64,000 bases of DNA from Calliphora vicina (Eukaryota > Arthropoda > Insecta > Diptera > Calliphoridae), in contig NC_088780.1 in assembly GCF_958450345.1 (NCBI RefSeq), positions 162,856,726-162,920,725 on the forward strand. Reading direction: 5' to 3'. Of this stretch, positions 33,151 through 45,500 are shown in pieces (the stretch's first letter is position 1; each line of letters begins with the position of its first letter). The notes below the pieces were generated by a model. The model saw only the letters and a program-made list of their open reading frames with translations, was not told where the DNA came from and made no database searches. The position numbers were made by a program, and so were the translations under genes.

Positions 33151-34939
33151 ATGGTAAGAAGTGTTTAAATTTAAAACATTTTTTAACGACGTTACTGTGA
33201 ATATGAAAATTGCCACAAAAATCTCGTAAATAAATTGTAAATATCGAAAAAAGAAAATTTGACAAGTCACACGTGTTTCGCATAGCGTTTGTGAAATTCT
33301 AACCCACGTTGAAGTGATGTCGTGAATAGTTGTAAATGATGAAGTGTTTAACGTATTTTATTTTCGTTTTGTGTAGAGTTTAGCTAATGCCAGACCTCTG
33401 GTCTCCGTTTATTCGGATAAAAATGAACAAATCAAGGATAAGAACATCTGCTTGCCAGCTGTCTTCAAGGCACCCATCCGCCCCGATGTGGTCAATGATA
33501 TCCATCAATTGATGCGTCGTAACAAGCGTCAACCTTATGCTGTCAGCGAACAAGCCGGTATGTATAAAAATATTTAAAAAAAAGCGAGAAAAATGTTCCA
33601 AGTACAATATCTGTGTGTTGTTGTGTTTAGGTCACCAAACCTCTGCTGAATCTTGGGGTACTGGTCGTGCTGTTGCCCGTATTCCCCGTGTCCGTGGTGG
33701 TGGTACTCACCGTTCCGGCCAGGGTGCTTTCGGTAACATGTGTCGTGGTGGTCGTATGTTCGCCCCAACCAAGACCTACCGTCGCTGGCACCGTAAGATC
33801 AACGTGAACCAACGTCGTTATGCTTTGGTTTCCGCTATTGCTGCCTCTGGCGTCCCAGCCCTTGTCCAATCTAAGGGTCATGTCATCGATGGCGTCTCTG
33901 AATTCCCATTGGTTGTCTCTGACGAAGTACAAAAATTGCAAAAGACCAAGCAAGCTGTTGTATTCCTTAGACGCATGAAGATCTGGGCTGACATCCAAAA
34001 GGTAAACAAAACAAACTGTAAACAAATTAATTATTGGCAGTTGCTGCAGTTATTGTCAGAATTCATTCATCTCTTGAATTTTGTAAAAAATTGCTTTAAA
34101 CTTGTATTAAGTGGCTGCTAGAGTAAACATTGGTTTCGGTAGGCGTTCCGTTAACATGTATTCAATACTTATTAACGGGGTAACTTAAATCAACATTTCA
34201 TTCAAACTATGTTCCATGCTTTTTGTTTTCAATGTGTTTTGCACATAATTAAATTTTGAACTATTTGTTTCTTTATTTGTAGGTGTACAAATCCCAACGT
34301 TTCCGTGCTGGCCGTGGAACCATGCGCGATCGTCGTCGCATTGCCCGCAAGGGACCCCTCATCGTTTTCTACAAGGATGAAGGTCTCCGTCGTGCCTTCC
34401 GTAACATCCCCGGCATTGAAACCATGTCCGTCGACAAGATGAACTTGTTGAAGTTGGCTCCTGGTGGTCATGTTGGTCGTTTCGTCATCTGGACCGAATC
34501 TGCCTTCGCTCGCTTGAACGAACTTTTCGGTACCTGGAAAACTGGTTCCACCTTGAAGAAGGGCTACAACCTTCCTCAACCCAAGATGGCCAACACCGAC
34601 TTGTCTCGTCTTCTTAAATCCGAAGAAATCCGCAAGGTTCTCCGTGATCCCCGCAAGAAGGTGTTCCGTCGCGTCCGTCGTCTCAATCCTTTGTCCAACG
34701 TACGTCAACTCATCAAGTTGAACCCCTACGCCGAAGTTCTTCGTCGTCGCGCCGCTTTGGCTGCTGAACAACGCACCGTTGCCAAGACCTTGGCTAGAGC
34801 CAAGAAGAACAACGTTGAATTGGCCAAGGACCATTTCGCCGTTGTTGCCAGCAAAGCTGCTGCCAACCGCGCTAAGATGTTGAAAAACGCTTTCGAGTCC
34901 AGAAAGAAGAAGGCCGTTGCTGCCCCCAAGAAGAAGTAA
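33151..34939 (+). CDS. RpL4: 60S ribosomal protein L4 (uL4)
   Basis: Structural protein of the large ribosomal subunit lining the exit tunnel. Four coding exons: 33151-33153 (the ATG alone), 33377-33557, 33631-34001 and 34283-34939, with stop TAA at 34937-34939. All junctions are GT/AG; 1212 nt, 403 residues, the family's usual length. It starts M|SLANARPLVSVYSDKNE. The uL4 tunnel loop is intact (SWGTGRAVARIPRVRGGGTH), as are QGAFGNMCRGGRMFAPTKT and KSEEIRKVLRDPRKKVFRRV. The C-terminus is a Lys/Ala-rich tail. Codon use is clearly more GC-rich at third positions than in neighbouring genes, as expected for high expression. Divergent partner of BCAS2. Confidence 0.98.
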
Positions 34940-35082
34940 ACTTTTGAAAAGTTTTAATTGGTCCTAGGGAAAGTGGGTGTATTTTTAATTCTTATAATGC
35001 TACACAAAAGAAACATGTATATGAATTTTTTCATAATTAAAAAACATTTTTAAAAATCCAACTTAAAATTTAAGTTTATTTT

Positions 35083-35088
35083 AATAAA
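35083..35088 (+). terminator. RpL4: RpL4 poly(A) signal
   Basis: AATAAA about 145 nt past the RpL4 stop codon, the first canonical signal downstream. Use is inferred. Confidence 0.55.
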
Positions 35089-36079
35089 AGGTTTTCACAC
35101 TGTTGTTTTTAAGTTAAAACAAGTATTTGTTGTTCCGAGTGGTAGTGGTAGGGCGCTAATAATATGGTACACGCAGACATTCTAATAGTTTAATACTATT
35201 AATTCAGATTTTGTTGAATAAATCAAGATGTGATTTTTCATAATGCCCTTTAAAATGGTGTTATGGGTTGGTTTTCTTGGTATCATGCTGATTTTTTGTC
35301 GTTTTCAACCATCGTAATACCGATTTAAAAACATGTTTTTCGGTTTTACCGAGACTTATATTATTAGTCGGTTCGTAACCGATAAGCGATGTGTATCACA
35401 ACTTGGTGAACTTTTGTTATTCCATGTAGCATTTTAATTTTCAACAGAAGACAGGCAAAATCAAAACATTCGATATCGTGTAAAACTGATCGTAATTTTC
35501 TTATTCGATATCGAGCAAGAAATTAGGAGATATTCGCATTTGAAAATTAAATTATTAACATTTTTACCCACCATACTCCAGTTTTTTTAAAAACAGCGGG
35601 TCCAAATATTTCTTGAATTGCTCCTTTTTTCTTTTATTGGACTAATTACAAATGTATATGTCAAACAAAAAAATAATTGTTTACAAATCGTGACTGACTC
35701 CAAAGTTATATGCATTTGAATTTAAAAATTAAGAGCGTATACGCATTTTCCAATTTTTAATGCCGTTTTAAAAACCAAAAATTTCGAAAAATTTATATTT
35801 GTAAAATAACTGCGAAGATTAAAAACATGTCTAGATTAGCTTAAAGGTAATTTTGTTGCGGAATTTCGTTTTTTTCAGTTTGTTCAATAAAATAAACCGT
35901 TTTTGAGTTACGCGAATATATGTTGCGCAACCTCTCCATTTTCGAAATAACGGTATATCTCGAAAATACGAGCTAACCTAAAAAAAACGGTTACCATCAC
36001 TGAATTCAGCGTACCCGAATTAGTTTAAACCGCTGGGTGCCCCGCTTGACAGTTTTTTCAACTAGCACAGTGTTACTTA

Positions 36080-36283
36080 TGGATCGATTATGGATGGCAA
36101 CCGAACTTCAGTTGCATTGTCAGTTGCCTGAATGGTAATACAGGCAACTGGCTGAATGGTAATACATTGTAATTAGAAACGATTTCCTATCGAATTATGG
36201 AGTAAACCCTCCCCCCCAAAAAAAATTTGTGGTTGCCTTCTGGCAACATAACTGAAGTTCGGTTGCCATCCATAATCGACACA
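36080..36283. mobile_element. MITE, TCGATTATGGATGGCAACCG family, copy 1
   Basis: Inverted ends: ATCGATTATGGATGGCAACC ... and its complement GGTTGCCATCCATAATCGA at right, extended by GAACTTCAGTT / AACTGAAGTTC. It is the longest of three copies (others 36309-36441 and 61055-61174). Confidence 0.85.
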
Positions 36284-36308
36284 TTATGTTAAATTGTGTG
36301 GACGCTAA

Positions 36309-36441
36309 TGGGTCGATTATGGAAGGCAACCGAACTTCAGTTGCCTAAATGATATTACAGATGGCAACTGTCAGTTATCATTTATGTTGCCAAATTGTTC
36401 ATCAGAAATTTAAAGTTCAGTTGCCATTCATAATCGACCCA
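36309..36441. mobile_element. MITE, TCGATTATGGATGGCAACCG family, copy 2
   Basis: Starts TGGGTCGATTATGGAAGGCA and ends GCCATTCATAATCGACCCA. It is only 25 bp from copy 1 in the same neighbourhood and shorter in its interior. Confidence 0.85.
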
Positions 36442-37474
36442 TAAAACTAACTATTATGTAGTAGTAGTAACAATACCCAGCGGGAAAAATTTTACAGACA
36501 CAAGGACTTCTAGCCGCATTGCAAAATCATTTCAATTTTACACGATGTGTCATTTCGAGCCAAGGCCTTGCATACTCGCTGCTGTTAGAGGGCCTAAGGA
36601 TAGCCTTCTTATGATGGGCTACTGGTAGGCATACATAGGAAGTTAAAATAAATGAGAAGCCAACAACAAATTTATTGTTGTTAATTTGTAAAGATAGTTA
36701 ATCAAAAAGTTGCAGAGTATTTTATTTTTTGATGTAGACAATTTTCATTTAATCACTTGTTATTAGAAGGGGATTTATTGGACTTCTTGAACACCTTCTA
36801 AGAGCAGGGAGAGTGGAATGAGTATCGGATCGTTTAGAATGTGTAAGTATGCCTTTTAGAAGACCTACAAACTGAAGTCCTATAATTTGTTCTTGTTTAT
36901 ATTTCTTTAAACCAAAAACACAGTTTTCAAAAATGATAAAATCGATTATTTTTCTAGCTGAGCTAATTAATTGAACTGGAGTATAATTCATTAAATCTTA
37001 ATTATTTAATATATGTACATATAAAAATAAAAATTTTAAATATTTTGAGATAAACTAAATTTATATTTTTTTTTCATTTCAAATTTATTTTTTAATTTAA
37101 AAAAAAAAAATATTTATTACTTAAAAAAAATTCTGTTTTAATTTTACAAAATTTTTTTTTTAAATTTATCAGTTTAAAAAATTCAAAAATATTTTTCCTG
37201 ATTTTGACCCATTATAGGCCTTACTTTCTATGGCATTATATATCTTTGAAATATTTATCATAGTATCGAATTATTAATATTTTTTAAAAAAGTTGGTTTT
37301 TTAATACATATTTTATTGTTAAAGAAAAACAAAAAATAACGTTAAAGTTAACAATTCAAGTTAAAAAACATTCGAAAACAATGTCTATTATTAAATTTTC
37401 ATCAGAAATATTCTGATCAGATTTCCTCCATTTTTTAGCTAGTTCGATATGATCCTGATTTCAAGTATGTACAA

Positions 37475-37736
37475 TAGACATGCCCTTAAAAAATAGATTT
37501 GGTCTTATTTTGTTCGTTAGTAGCTAAAACTAACTACTGCAAAATTTAAGTAAATTTAACTAGAACACGTGCCCGAAATCGATTGAAAGTTGTAAAATTG
37601 TGTAAATAATGGTACCTTTTTCGATATCTATTTGAATACTGCTTTTTAAACATTTTCAATACAGTATTTAGTTTTAGCTGCTAATGAACAAAATAAGACC
37701 CATCCAAAGCAAATCTATTTTTTAAGGGCATGTCTA
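37475..37736. mobile_element. hAT-type MITE with perfect 8-bp target duplication
   Basis: 262 bp. Inverted ends start TAGACATGCCCTTAAAAAAT and continue for about 70 bp with small gaps. Exact 8-bp direct duplications ATGTACAA flank it at 37467-37474 and 37737-37744. No ORF. Confidence 0.9.
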
Positions 37737-37892
37737 ATGTACAATATAAACGTATTAAGAACTTTTGTATGTTGTTCATTAATTCGGGTTTTAAAAATAA
37801 TAACTTTATTTCTTTAATTCTTTAGTAAATAAATTATTCACTTTTTCTAAATTATTTATAACAAAGCTCTATCAACGTTGACGAATCTTTGC

Positions 37893-38300
37893 TTAATCTA
37901 GTGGTCTTAGGGAATTACACAAATCTGTCCAAAGTTTGATATCATTCTCAGTGAACGAGGCTAATTTGAACTCAGACAATGCATGATTGACGGATTTATA
38001 AATACGAAAAAAGTTTATTACCATGTTAGTAGATGTCCAACGATGTTTAAAATGATGTATAAGACGAACTCCATGTTTTTCTTGCAATAAAATGTAAGTT
38101 TGCAATATTTTGTGTTTCTCATTAGATTTATTAAATATTTTGCAGCACTTACGTACGCAGTTAATAACATCACTTATTGATATATATTTCAAGACCATGG
38201 CCTTCGTCTATTTCAACGTAATCATTATAATTGTCATCCTCAATATCACCATCACTCAATATCGCCATCACCTTCAACACCACTTTAATCTAAGTTAAAA
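37893..38300 (-). pseudogene. hAT-family transposase fragment
   Basis: Open minus-strand segment of about 100 codons with the hAT-like order: a KHKILQTYILLQEKHGVR linker, then HHFKHRWTSTNMVINFFRI (the usual RWNST box), and ENDIKLWTDLCNSLRPL. Upstream on the minus strand an acidic stretch DDNYNDYVEIDEGHG is followed by a stop, so the gene is broken. No N-terminal zinc finger or C-terminal dimerisation region was seen. Confidence 0.7.
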
Positions 38301-38485
38301 TTTTGATTATTAATTGCGATTCTGCTAATATTTCGTTCATGTTTAGACGCTAAAATTTCTGTTTCGAAATCAATTCTAAAATAATTCAGCCTTTTTTACT
38401 AAATAACAAATCACTCGGATCACTCATCTACGGTGTTCGAAAGACTTCCTTTATCTTTAGTTATTTGTCGAATGTCAGAAACAAT

Positions 38486-38619
38486 CAGCCCAATTATGAA
38501 TAAAAATTCTCCGTTTTTCTCGAGTTTTTTCCCTTTTCTCATTTTTCCTATTCAAATTCAATGAGAAAAAACTCCAGGGGAACAAACTCCCGGGGAATTT
38601 TTTATTCATAATTGGCCTG
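38486..38619. mobile_element. 134-bp MITE (CAGSCCAATTATGAATAAAA ends)
   Basis: Left CAGCCCAATTATGAATAAAA, right inverted CAGGCCAATTATGAATAAAA, nearly perfect over about 28 bp. Flanks GAAACAAT and AATACAAT could be a decayed 8-bp duplication, which would suggest hAT. Confidence 0.75.
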
Positions 38620-41030
38620 AATACAATTTTTGTAAGTCATTATTACTTATTTAAATTTGGAATTATGAAGAATTTTAAGTCAATTTAATAAATTTAAATA
38701 TATACATACATACATACATACGCTCATAACTCAAAATTCGGGTGTTTTGAACTGAGTAATACAAAATGTGCGTCTTTCATATACATAGTTTTATCAGTTT
38801 TAAAAAAAGTCAATTATTTTTTGTATGAGTGTTTTTTCGTTGTAAACGTCAAAATTAAAATTCATGTTTTCTCGTATATTTGACAAGTAAAAATTTGGGT
38901 ATATTTCAGGTTTTATTTCTGAAATCGCATGATTTGTTGAAAATTTATTTAAGAAATAGTAAAATGTCATAAAACATTCAAAGCCGTTTTTCTGGAAACG
39001 ACTTTTTTGAATTATGACGTCGTACCTACATGTTAGTCAATGTTTTTTTGTTGTTGTATTAGACATATTATTAGTTTTATTTTTGTTTGACAAAACGAAG
39101 TGTCTCGATTCTATGTATAATTATCTATGGTGTAAACTTGATCGTTTTTTGCGTATTATTTATTTGCTCAAACAATTATTAAAGATGATAAGAGTTTAAA
39201 AAGTAATGTAAATAATTATTAAGCTTTAATCAAATCCAGTATTTTTTAATGATTTGTTTAATATAATACAAAAGAAGATTCTAAAGATTAATCTGAATAT
39301 GAATTATGTACATACAATATGTACTTAATTGAATGTTAGCGATTTTTAATGATTTCGGAAATTTTCCCATAATGACAGACAGACCATATGTCATTGTACA
39401 AGCGTATGATTAATAATTAAATTTCTAATTAAAATGAAATGCGTATACGTTCCATTTAAAGCCATTATTGTTCAATAGATACCTACTAGACGAATAAGAA
39501 ATACTTTATCTCATTTGTTTTTTCCTTAAATGCTTTTCTGTAAATTCAACAGTGAACAAAATATTCCCATTGATCTTCAAATAATCAACCAAAACATTGT
39601 TTACGTATGAACCATAAAACCACACGAATCTGTTTATGCACCCACAGTGACAGCATCACGATCTGCAACACCCAAAGAAAATATTTAAGTAATTTTCCAT
39701 TAAAAATAAACTCAAATCTTTACATATAAAACGAGAGATGGAAGCAAAGAATATACCGTTTATAGAGATAACAAGAAACCATACAAAATTGAGAAGCTGT
39801 GCTGAATGAAAATGTTGTTTTTTAGCTTTTTGCAATAACAAAACACAAATATGTATAAAGAAAGCCTATGATGAACTACATACTCGTAAGTGCTCGTGTA
39901 TACGACACTAAGAGTTAATGTATGTGTGTACATATGTATGTTTTTCATTATCAATCTGCCTTATCAAAATCTCAAATGTACTCTTTTTTAATTTGATTTT
40001 ATGTTGTCGTGTGTGAATGATGATGATGAAAGAATAAAAGAAAGGCAACAACAAAACAAATGAACAAACTCGTGCATATGAATTTTTTACTCTACACAGC
40101 CCACGTTACCTTATTACTCGTACATACTAATATTAATCAATTAAAAATAAGCGAATGATAAGAGAGAGCATAATAACATGAGAGAGCGTCATAATAGGAA
40201 ACGAAAAGAGCAATTATAGGTGTAGGAGATGAGAAATACAAAATGAAAGTACTTTATTGCAATAAAAATGTAAACAAGGCCACAAAGTTTGCTAAATTTG
40301 TATAAAGTTGGAATTTTTGTCTTCTAAAAATATCATTTTTAATATTTTTTCAACATTTCTAATACTATTCGGATAATCCTGAAACGACTCAGAGACCATA
40401 GGTGCTTGTCCAGTAATTTTCAATCAAAATTTTCAAAATCCTTTTTTTACTTTTTACAAATTCTCCATTTTTAGAAAATCATGCAATTAGTGTAAGATTT
40501 ACCATGAAGTTTTGACAGCATAACTAATGTAAAAACAAAATAAATTTAAAAATTGTTTTAAAATTTATTTTAATGTATACTTTGGTGAAGGGTACATAAG
40601 ACTCGACACAGCCGAATACTTATTTTTTTTAATTTGTTTGTTTTTAAAAATGTTGTCTTACAACGATACAACAATACAACATAGTTTATGAATTGGACAA
40701 ATATAATACCTTTCTAACTATAACATGCAAAATTTTAACGAAATATAAATAAAAGATGACTGGAGTAAGTTATAATTAAAATTAATACTATTGTTGCATT
40801 TTCTGTAGAGATTAATACCTTGATGATTTTTATGATTACATTAATAATTTATAATTTTTTTTATCTTATTTAAAACAAGTGGGAGTACTACATTCGACTA
40901 TGTCGAATTGTATATACTCTTCACTAGTGTTTATAAAAAACCTGTTTTTGGGTTAACTGACTTCGAAAAAATCGGTTTAATCGGTTAACCGACATTGAAA
41001 TTATATGTACATTCACCAAATTATATGTAC

Positions 41031-41338
41031 ATTAGGCCGGGTCGATTTGTATGGAGGATCAAAAAGTAAAAAAATCATATAGCAGAAACGCAATCTACGG
41101 AAAATTCTAGGAAATTTTCCCCAAGAAACCATAGGTCTAAAATCAAATCATATCTTGCGCATTTCGTATTTTATTCAATAAAAAAATATTAAAAAAAAAT
41201 TTATTTTGAAATATCACTTGCGAAATGCGCAAGATATGATTTGATTTTAGACCTATGGTTTCTTGGGGAAAATTTCTTAGAATTTTCCATAGAATGCGTT
41301 TCTGCTATACGATTTTTCGTGAAAAAATCGACCCTAAT
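41031..41338. mobile_element. foldback element with ~93-bp hairpin arms
   Basis: Outer ends ATTAGGCCGGGTCGATTT and AAATCGACCCTAAT. Inside, long inverted arms (41074-41166 and 41221-41312) match with few mismatches, for example CAAGAAACCATAGGTCTAAA against its complement, around an A/T-rich loop of about 54 bp. No coding potential. Confidence 0.85.
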
Positions 41339-41344
41339 GTACAT

Positions 41345-42545
41345 ACATAGATAAATCCATCCATTATTTCATTAATTGTGAGCAATGGGCCAACACCAGC
41401 AGATGAAAAACAACCCCCATACCATTACGTTGCATCCTGCATGCTTCACCGTCGTTTTCCCTACCCGCAAAAACCGCATATATCGAAACGTAATCAAAAG
41501 AAACGTTTGAGCATTTAAATTGGTCAGAAAACAAATGGACGACTGTCTTATTTAGCGAGAAATTCGATTTTAATATCATCGGAATCATCATGTGTTACGT
41601 AAGATGGCTGTTAACACGCTGCTTCAAGCGCGATACTTCAAAAAGACAGTGAAACATGGAGGAGGCCACGTAGTGGTATGGAGGTTGTATTTTTGCTGCT
41701 GGAGTTAGTCCATTGCTCAAAATTAATGAAATAACGGATGGATTTATCTATAGAGACATCTTGGAGTAATGCTTCGAAATGCTGAGTATAATATGCCTCT
41801 TCGATGACTTATTCAGCACGATAACGACCTCAAGCTCTCTTCACATGTTGTTAAATCGTGGTTAGCACAAGAAAGAGTTTCGGTACTGGAATGGCCACCA
41901 CAATTACCAGATCTAAACCCCATTGAGAACCTTTGGGAAATCGTTAATCAAAGAATCGATAACGAAAATTTCACTAACTCAGATATTATGCTTCAAGGAT
42001 TGGTAGATGCTTGGAACGCTATTCCTGCAAATTTTATTGCCAGTTGGATAGCTTCACTGCATTGCCGATGTAAAGCCGTCATTGAAAATATATGATTTGC
42101 CACGAAATATTAACTTTTTATTGGCCTCTGTAAATATTACTAAGACTGTCGTAGAACAAATGTGAGTTGAAGAACAACTTGCGCATCATCGTCATTATCT
42201 TTTTAGGTCGGTCAGGCCGGTTTTTGTTGTTTGGCTTTCGAGAGTATTTGCGTCTCATCTTGCCTTGGTATTGATTTTATATGTACGTCGCATAACCGTT
42301 TTCATAGTTTGAGTCGTTAATGTTAATCCACATGAGTTCGTTTTGTTAAAACCTTGATTTTAGGTTATGATAAGACAAAAGTGAATTTTTGTGATAATTT
42401 TAGGATCATGAAAATCATTATACCTAGTCCGACTTAAATACGAAACTTTTATATTGTAATCGATGGATAGATTTTAGGATTTTCATTATAGGTATTAAAC
42501 AAAATCAAATAATTTGTGGTGTTTACCCAATTTGAGGTTCTCTGT
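41345..42545 (+). pseudogene. Tc1-family transposase remnant with inverted internal duplication
   Basis: Plus strand shows degenerate Tc1 (DD34E) motifs: WSENKWTTVLFSEKFDF (catalytic D lost), VKHGGGHVVVW, a damaged QHDNDLKLSSHVVKSWLAQE, and EWPPQLPDLNPIENLWEIV with the catalytic E in place. Stops and frameshifts abound. On the minus strand, 41351-41460 repeats the VKH-G-x-NVMVWG portion that the plus strand carries at 41640-41752. The right end near 42345-42540 resembles the body of the TA-flanked MITE at 50821-51051 (GATCATGAAAATCATTATA block). Confidence 0.85.
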
Positions 42546-45500
42546 ACGTATTTTTAAGAAAATCTGGTGACGATACGAAGGTATAAGAAAAGACAGGCTA
42601 ATTGTGGAATATCCCTGCATATAGCTTTACAATTCCAAAAAAGATATAGTATTACGATATACTCGTAAATGTTGTAGGGTACCACGAGGGGGGGTATACT
42701 TTAATTAACTTTCAAACAATTTATTAATTTATTTTAGTAGTTGTATATACATATTTAAAATATAATAACGCAATCTTTATAATACATGTGTAAATAAATA
42801 CAATTAGTACTATAAATATTGCAAAAACGTACTTTTTTACCACAATTATCATTACTGCTGATATGCAAAGAAAGTGCTGTATTTTGCGCTCTTTGTGTTT
42901 GGGATCTCCACTACAATATGTATGTACATATGTACGCTTGTCGGTTGGTCGGTTGTTTGTTTTATTGTTGTCGTATTATAATAATTGAATTGAAGTAAAT
43001 CAGACGTAGAACACACAACAATGTGTCTGATTCTTCTACACTTGTAGTACACCGAGTAAAAATAGCGAAATGAAAAAAATAAATTCTAATTGAAAATTAA
43101 TTAATAAACAAGAGTTATTGAGCTAAAGCAAACATTTTAAACGTAAAGTTTGTCTGGAACGGTAATGTCTGTATAGCAGACAGCCAGGCCATTAAATTTA
43201 AACGATATTGTGTGTGTAATTTCTTTTTATTATTTTTTTTGCTTTGCAATTACCAAAAAAAAAAAAAGTGATGTAAAAGAAAGTATAAATTATTTAACCA
43301 AAAAAAAATACACTAAAACCTAATAAAGAAAAAAAAAATTAATGGTTGGTGGTTTAAAAATATTTTTTAGTTTAATATCTATATATCTACATATCTGTGT
43401 TAGTACATTCGCCGGTTGGTTTCTGGTTAAAAAGCAGTAAGAGAAGAGAACAAACTATCATGAATATGTACAATGTACATATTCATGTACATTGTACATA
43501 CAAATAAAAACAACAAAAACAATTACATCTTCAGCTTGATTAACTTTCCTGCAAAAGAAAGAAGAAGAAGAAAACAAAAACTTAAAAGTTGCATAAATGT
43601 TGAGCAGTCATTGTTGTTGTTGTTTTATATTGTATGTGTGCAATTTACTGCAATACAGAAACAAAGTGTTAAAGAGTAATATAAATAAAAATAATGAAAA
43701 CAACAAAAGACAAAACAAAACGTCTACAAAATGAAAACAAAACAAAAACATTTTGCCGATCATACGATATTTTTATATTTTTTGTTTTCATTTTAGTTTG
43801 TTCTACTACTGTGTTTTTTTTCTGTTCATTTTATTTATTTAATTTTTTTTATACGTTGTATTTAGTGAAATAAAACGCAAATGTATACAGAAAGTAGAAT
43901 ATAGTGGCGGTTGTCAGATTTTGGCGTCTTCCAACATACACTCAGTGGAATTCGTTTAAAATACAAGTTTTTATTTTCATTTGTTTGTTCTGTACCAATT
44001 CAGAACGTGTTTAAATAGTTGAGTCCTTTTAAGGATGTTGTTTAATTTGTAAGTTTATGTTCATGGTTCAGGATGGTTTGAGATTCTATGCAGAAGTTAG
44101 TTTAGTAAAGGTTTTGTTGTACATACCTACATACATATTATGTATATTTAAAATAAGATACTTGTAGGTATTTTCCTTTAAGCTTGTAATAAATGATATT
44201 TTTGTTGGAAACGATCTAAATATTTTTTTGACTGTTTCTTAGTGTTTTGAAAACGAGTTTTTAAATATTTTTGGGTGAAAAAATATTATTTTCAAGAAAT
44301 CTGAATTTTTGGAAAAAAACACTTTATTCATTACACGGTATACCTATTTATGTATTGTAATTGTTGAAGATGCAAAATAAAAAATTTAAAAAAACAGTTT
44401 CAGTTGTAGTGATCAAAATTCTCGGAGACATATTAACCTATTTCGTACTAATACCTATAATAACAAAATTAAAGTGCGTCTTATTCTATTTTTTCAAGGT
44501 TGGCTACAGATTATAAGGTAACGATAATTACATTAATTTATGTATTTTACTAGTAATTGTTGGTACCTACCTAGAATTATTTCTGATTATACCATGGATT
44601 TAATAGGTAGTTTATTAAAAAATGGTTAAGAAACTGTTTGGACATTATTTTAATTGAATTTAAATAATATTTTAATAATAATATAAAGAAAAAAATTAAT
44701 TTATTACACCTAGTTTTTGCAAAAAAATACTAGTTTTTTCACCCTTGACCTTCTATAAGGCTGGATAATTTAATATAAAATAGATTTCATTTTGAATAAT
44801 AAACTTCACTTGTTTTTTAAACACCAAATAAACAACACTAATTTTATATATTTTTCGCATCGGTTTTAAAAGCGTTTTTATTGAAAAATAATATCGTTTA
44901 AAAATTTTGTGTTTTTTAAAAATTTCCTACAGAATATTTTTAATTATTGTTGAACTTGAGCTTAGTTTTTATCCGACGAATATTAAAGATCGCAAATTAA
45001 GATTAATAAAAATAATATTTTATTGAAAAGCCGAGTAATAGAGCTAGGTACATATAAAAAATAAGATAAATATTAAAAACACAAGTTGGTGAGTAATTTT
45101 TGATAAAACAAATTTTGTTGGTAAAAAAAAATCGGTTTAGAAATAGTAATCCTGATGTAGATAAAAAAAATAAGTCAAGAGTCGAGGTATTCGTGTTTTT
45201 TTACTCATATCTCTTTTCAAAATTTTAAAATTATTTTTGAGTAATTTTCATACATATATGGGGTATTTCATGTCAAGTGAATACATTTTTTAAAACCGAT
45301 GTCTACCGATCGGGATGAAATTTGCACCAAGGTTAGTCCTATTGGAAAAAAATAAAAAAGACCCCATTTTGCAAAAATAGTCTAAAAAGTTTTTGATTTT
45401 GCAAAAAAAATTCAAAATTTTCGAAAGATTGAAGAAATATCTATCCAAACTATTTGGGACACATTTAGCTAAGAACAGTAGGTAAAAAGTTGGCCAAAAT

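Noticed and set aside
34002..34282. Possible snoRNA in RpL4 intron 3 (an AGAGTA that could be an H box, ACA downstream)
   Set aside because: No convincing pair of hairpins or C/D boxes could be drawn by eye; the motif is too short to call.
34229..34834. 201-codon minus-strand ORF opposite RpL4
   Set aside because: It is the antisense shadow of the RpL4 last exon, kept open by that exon's codon bias.
43461..43502. Overlapping palindromes of TGTACAT/ATGTACA type
   Set aside because: Low-complexity alternation of GTACAT motifs; no repeat family or function is indicated.
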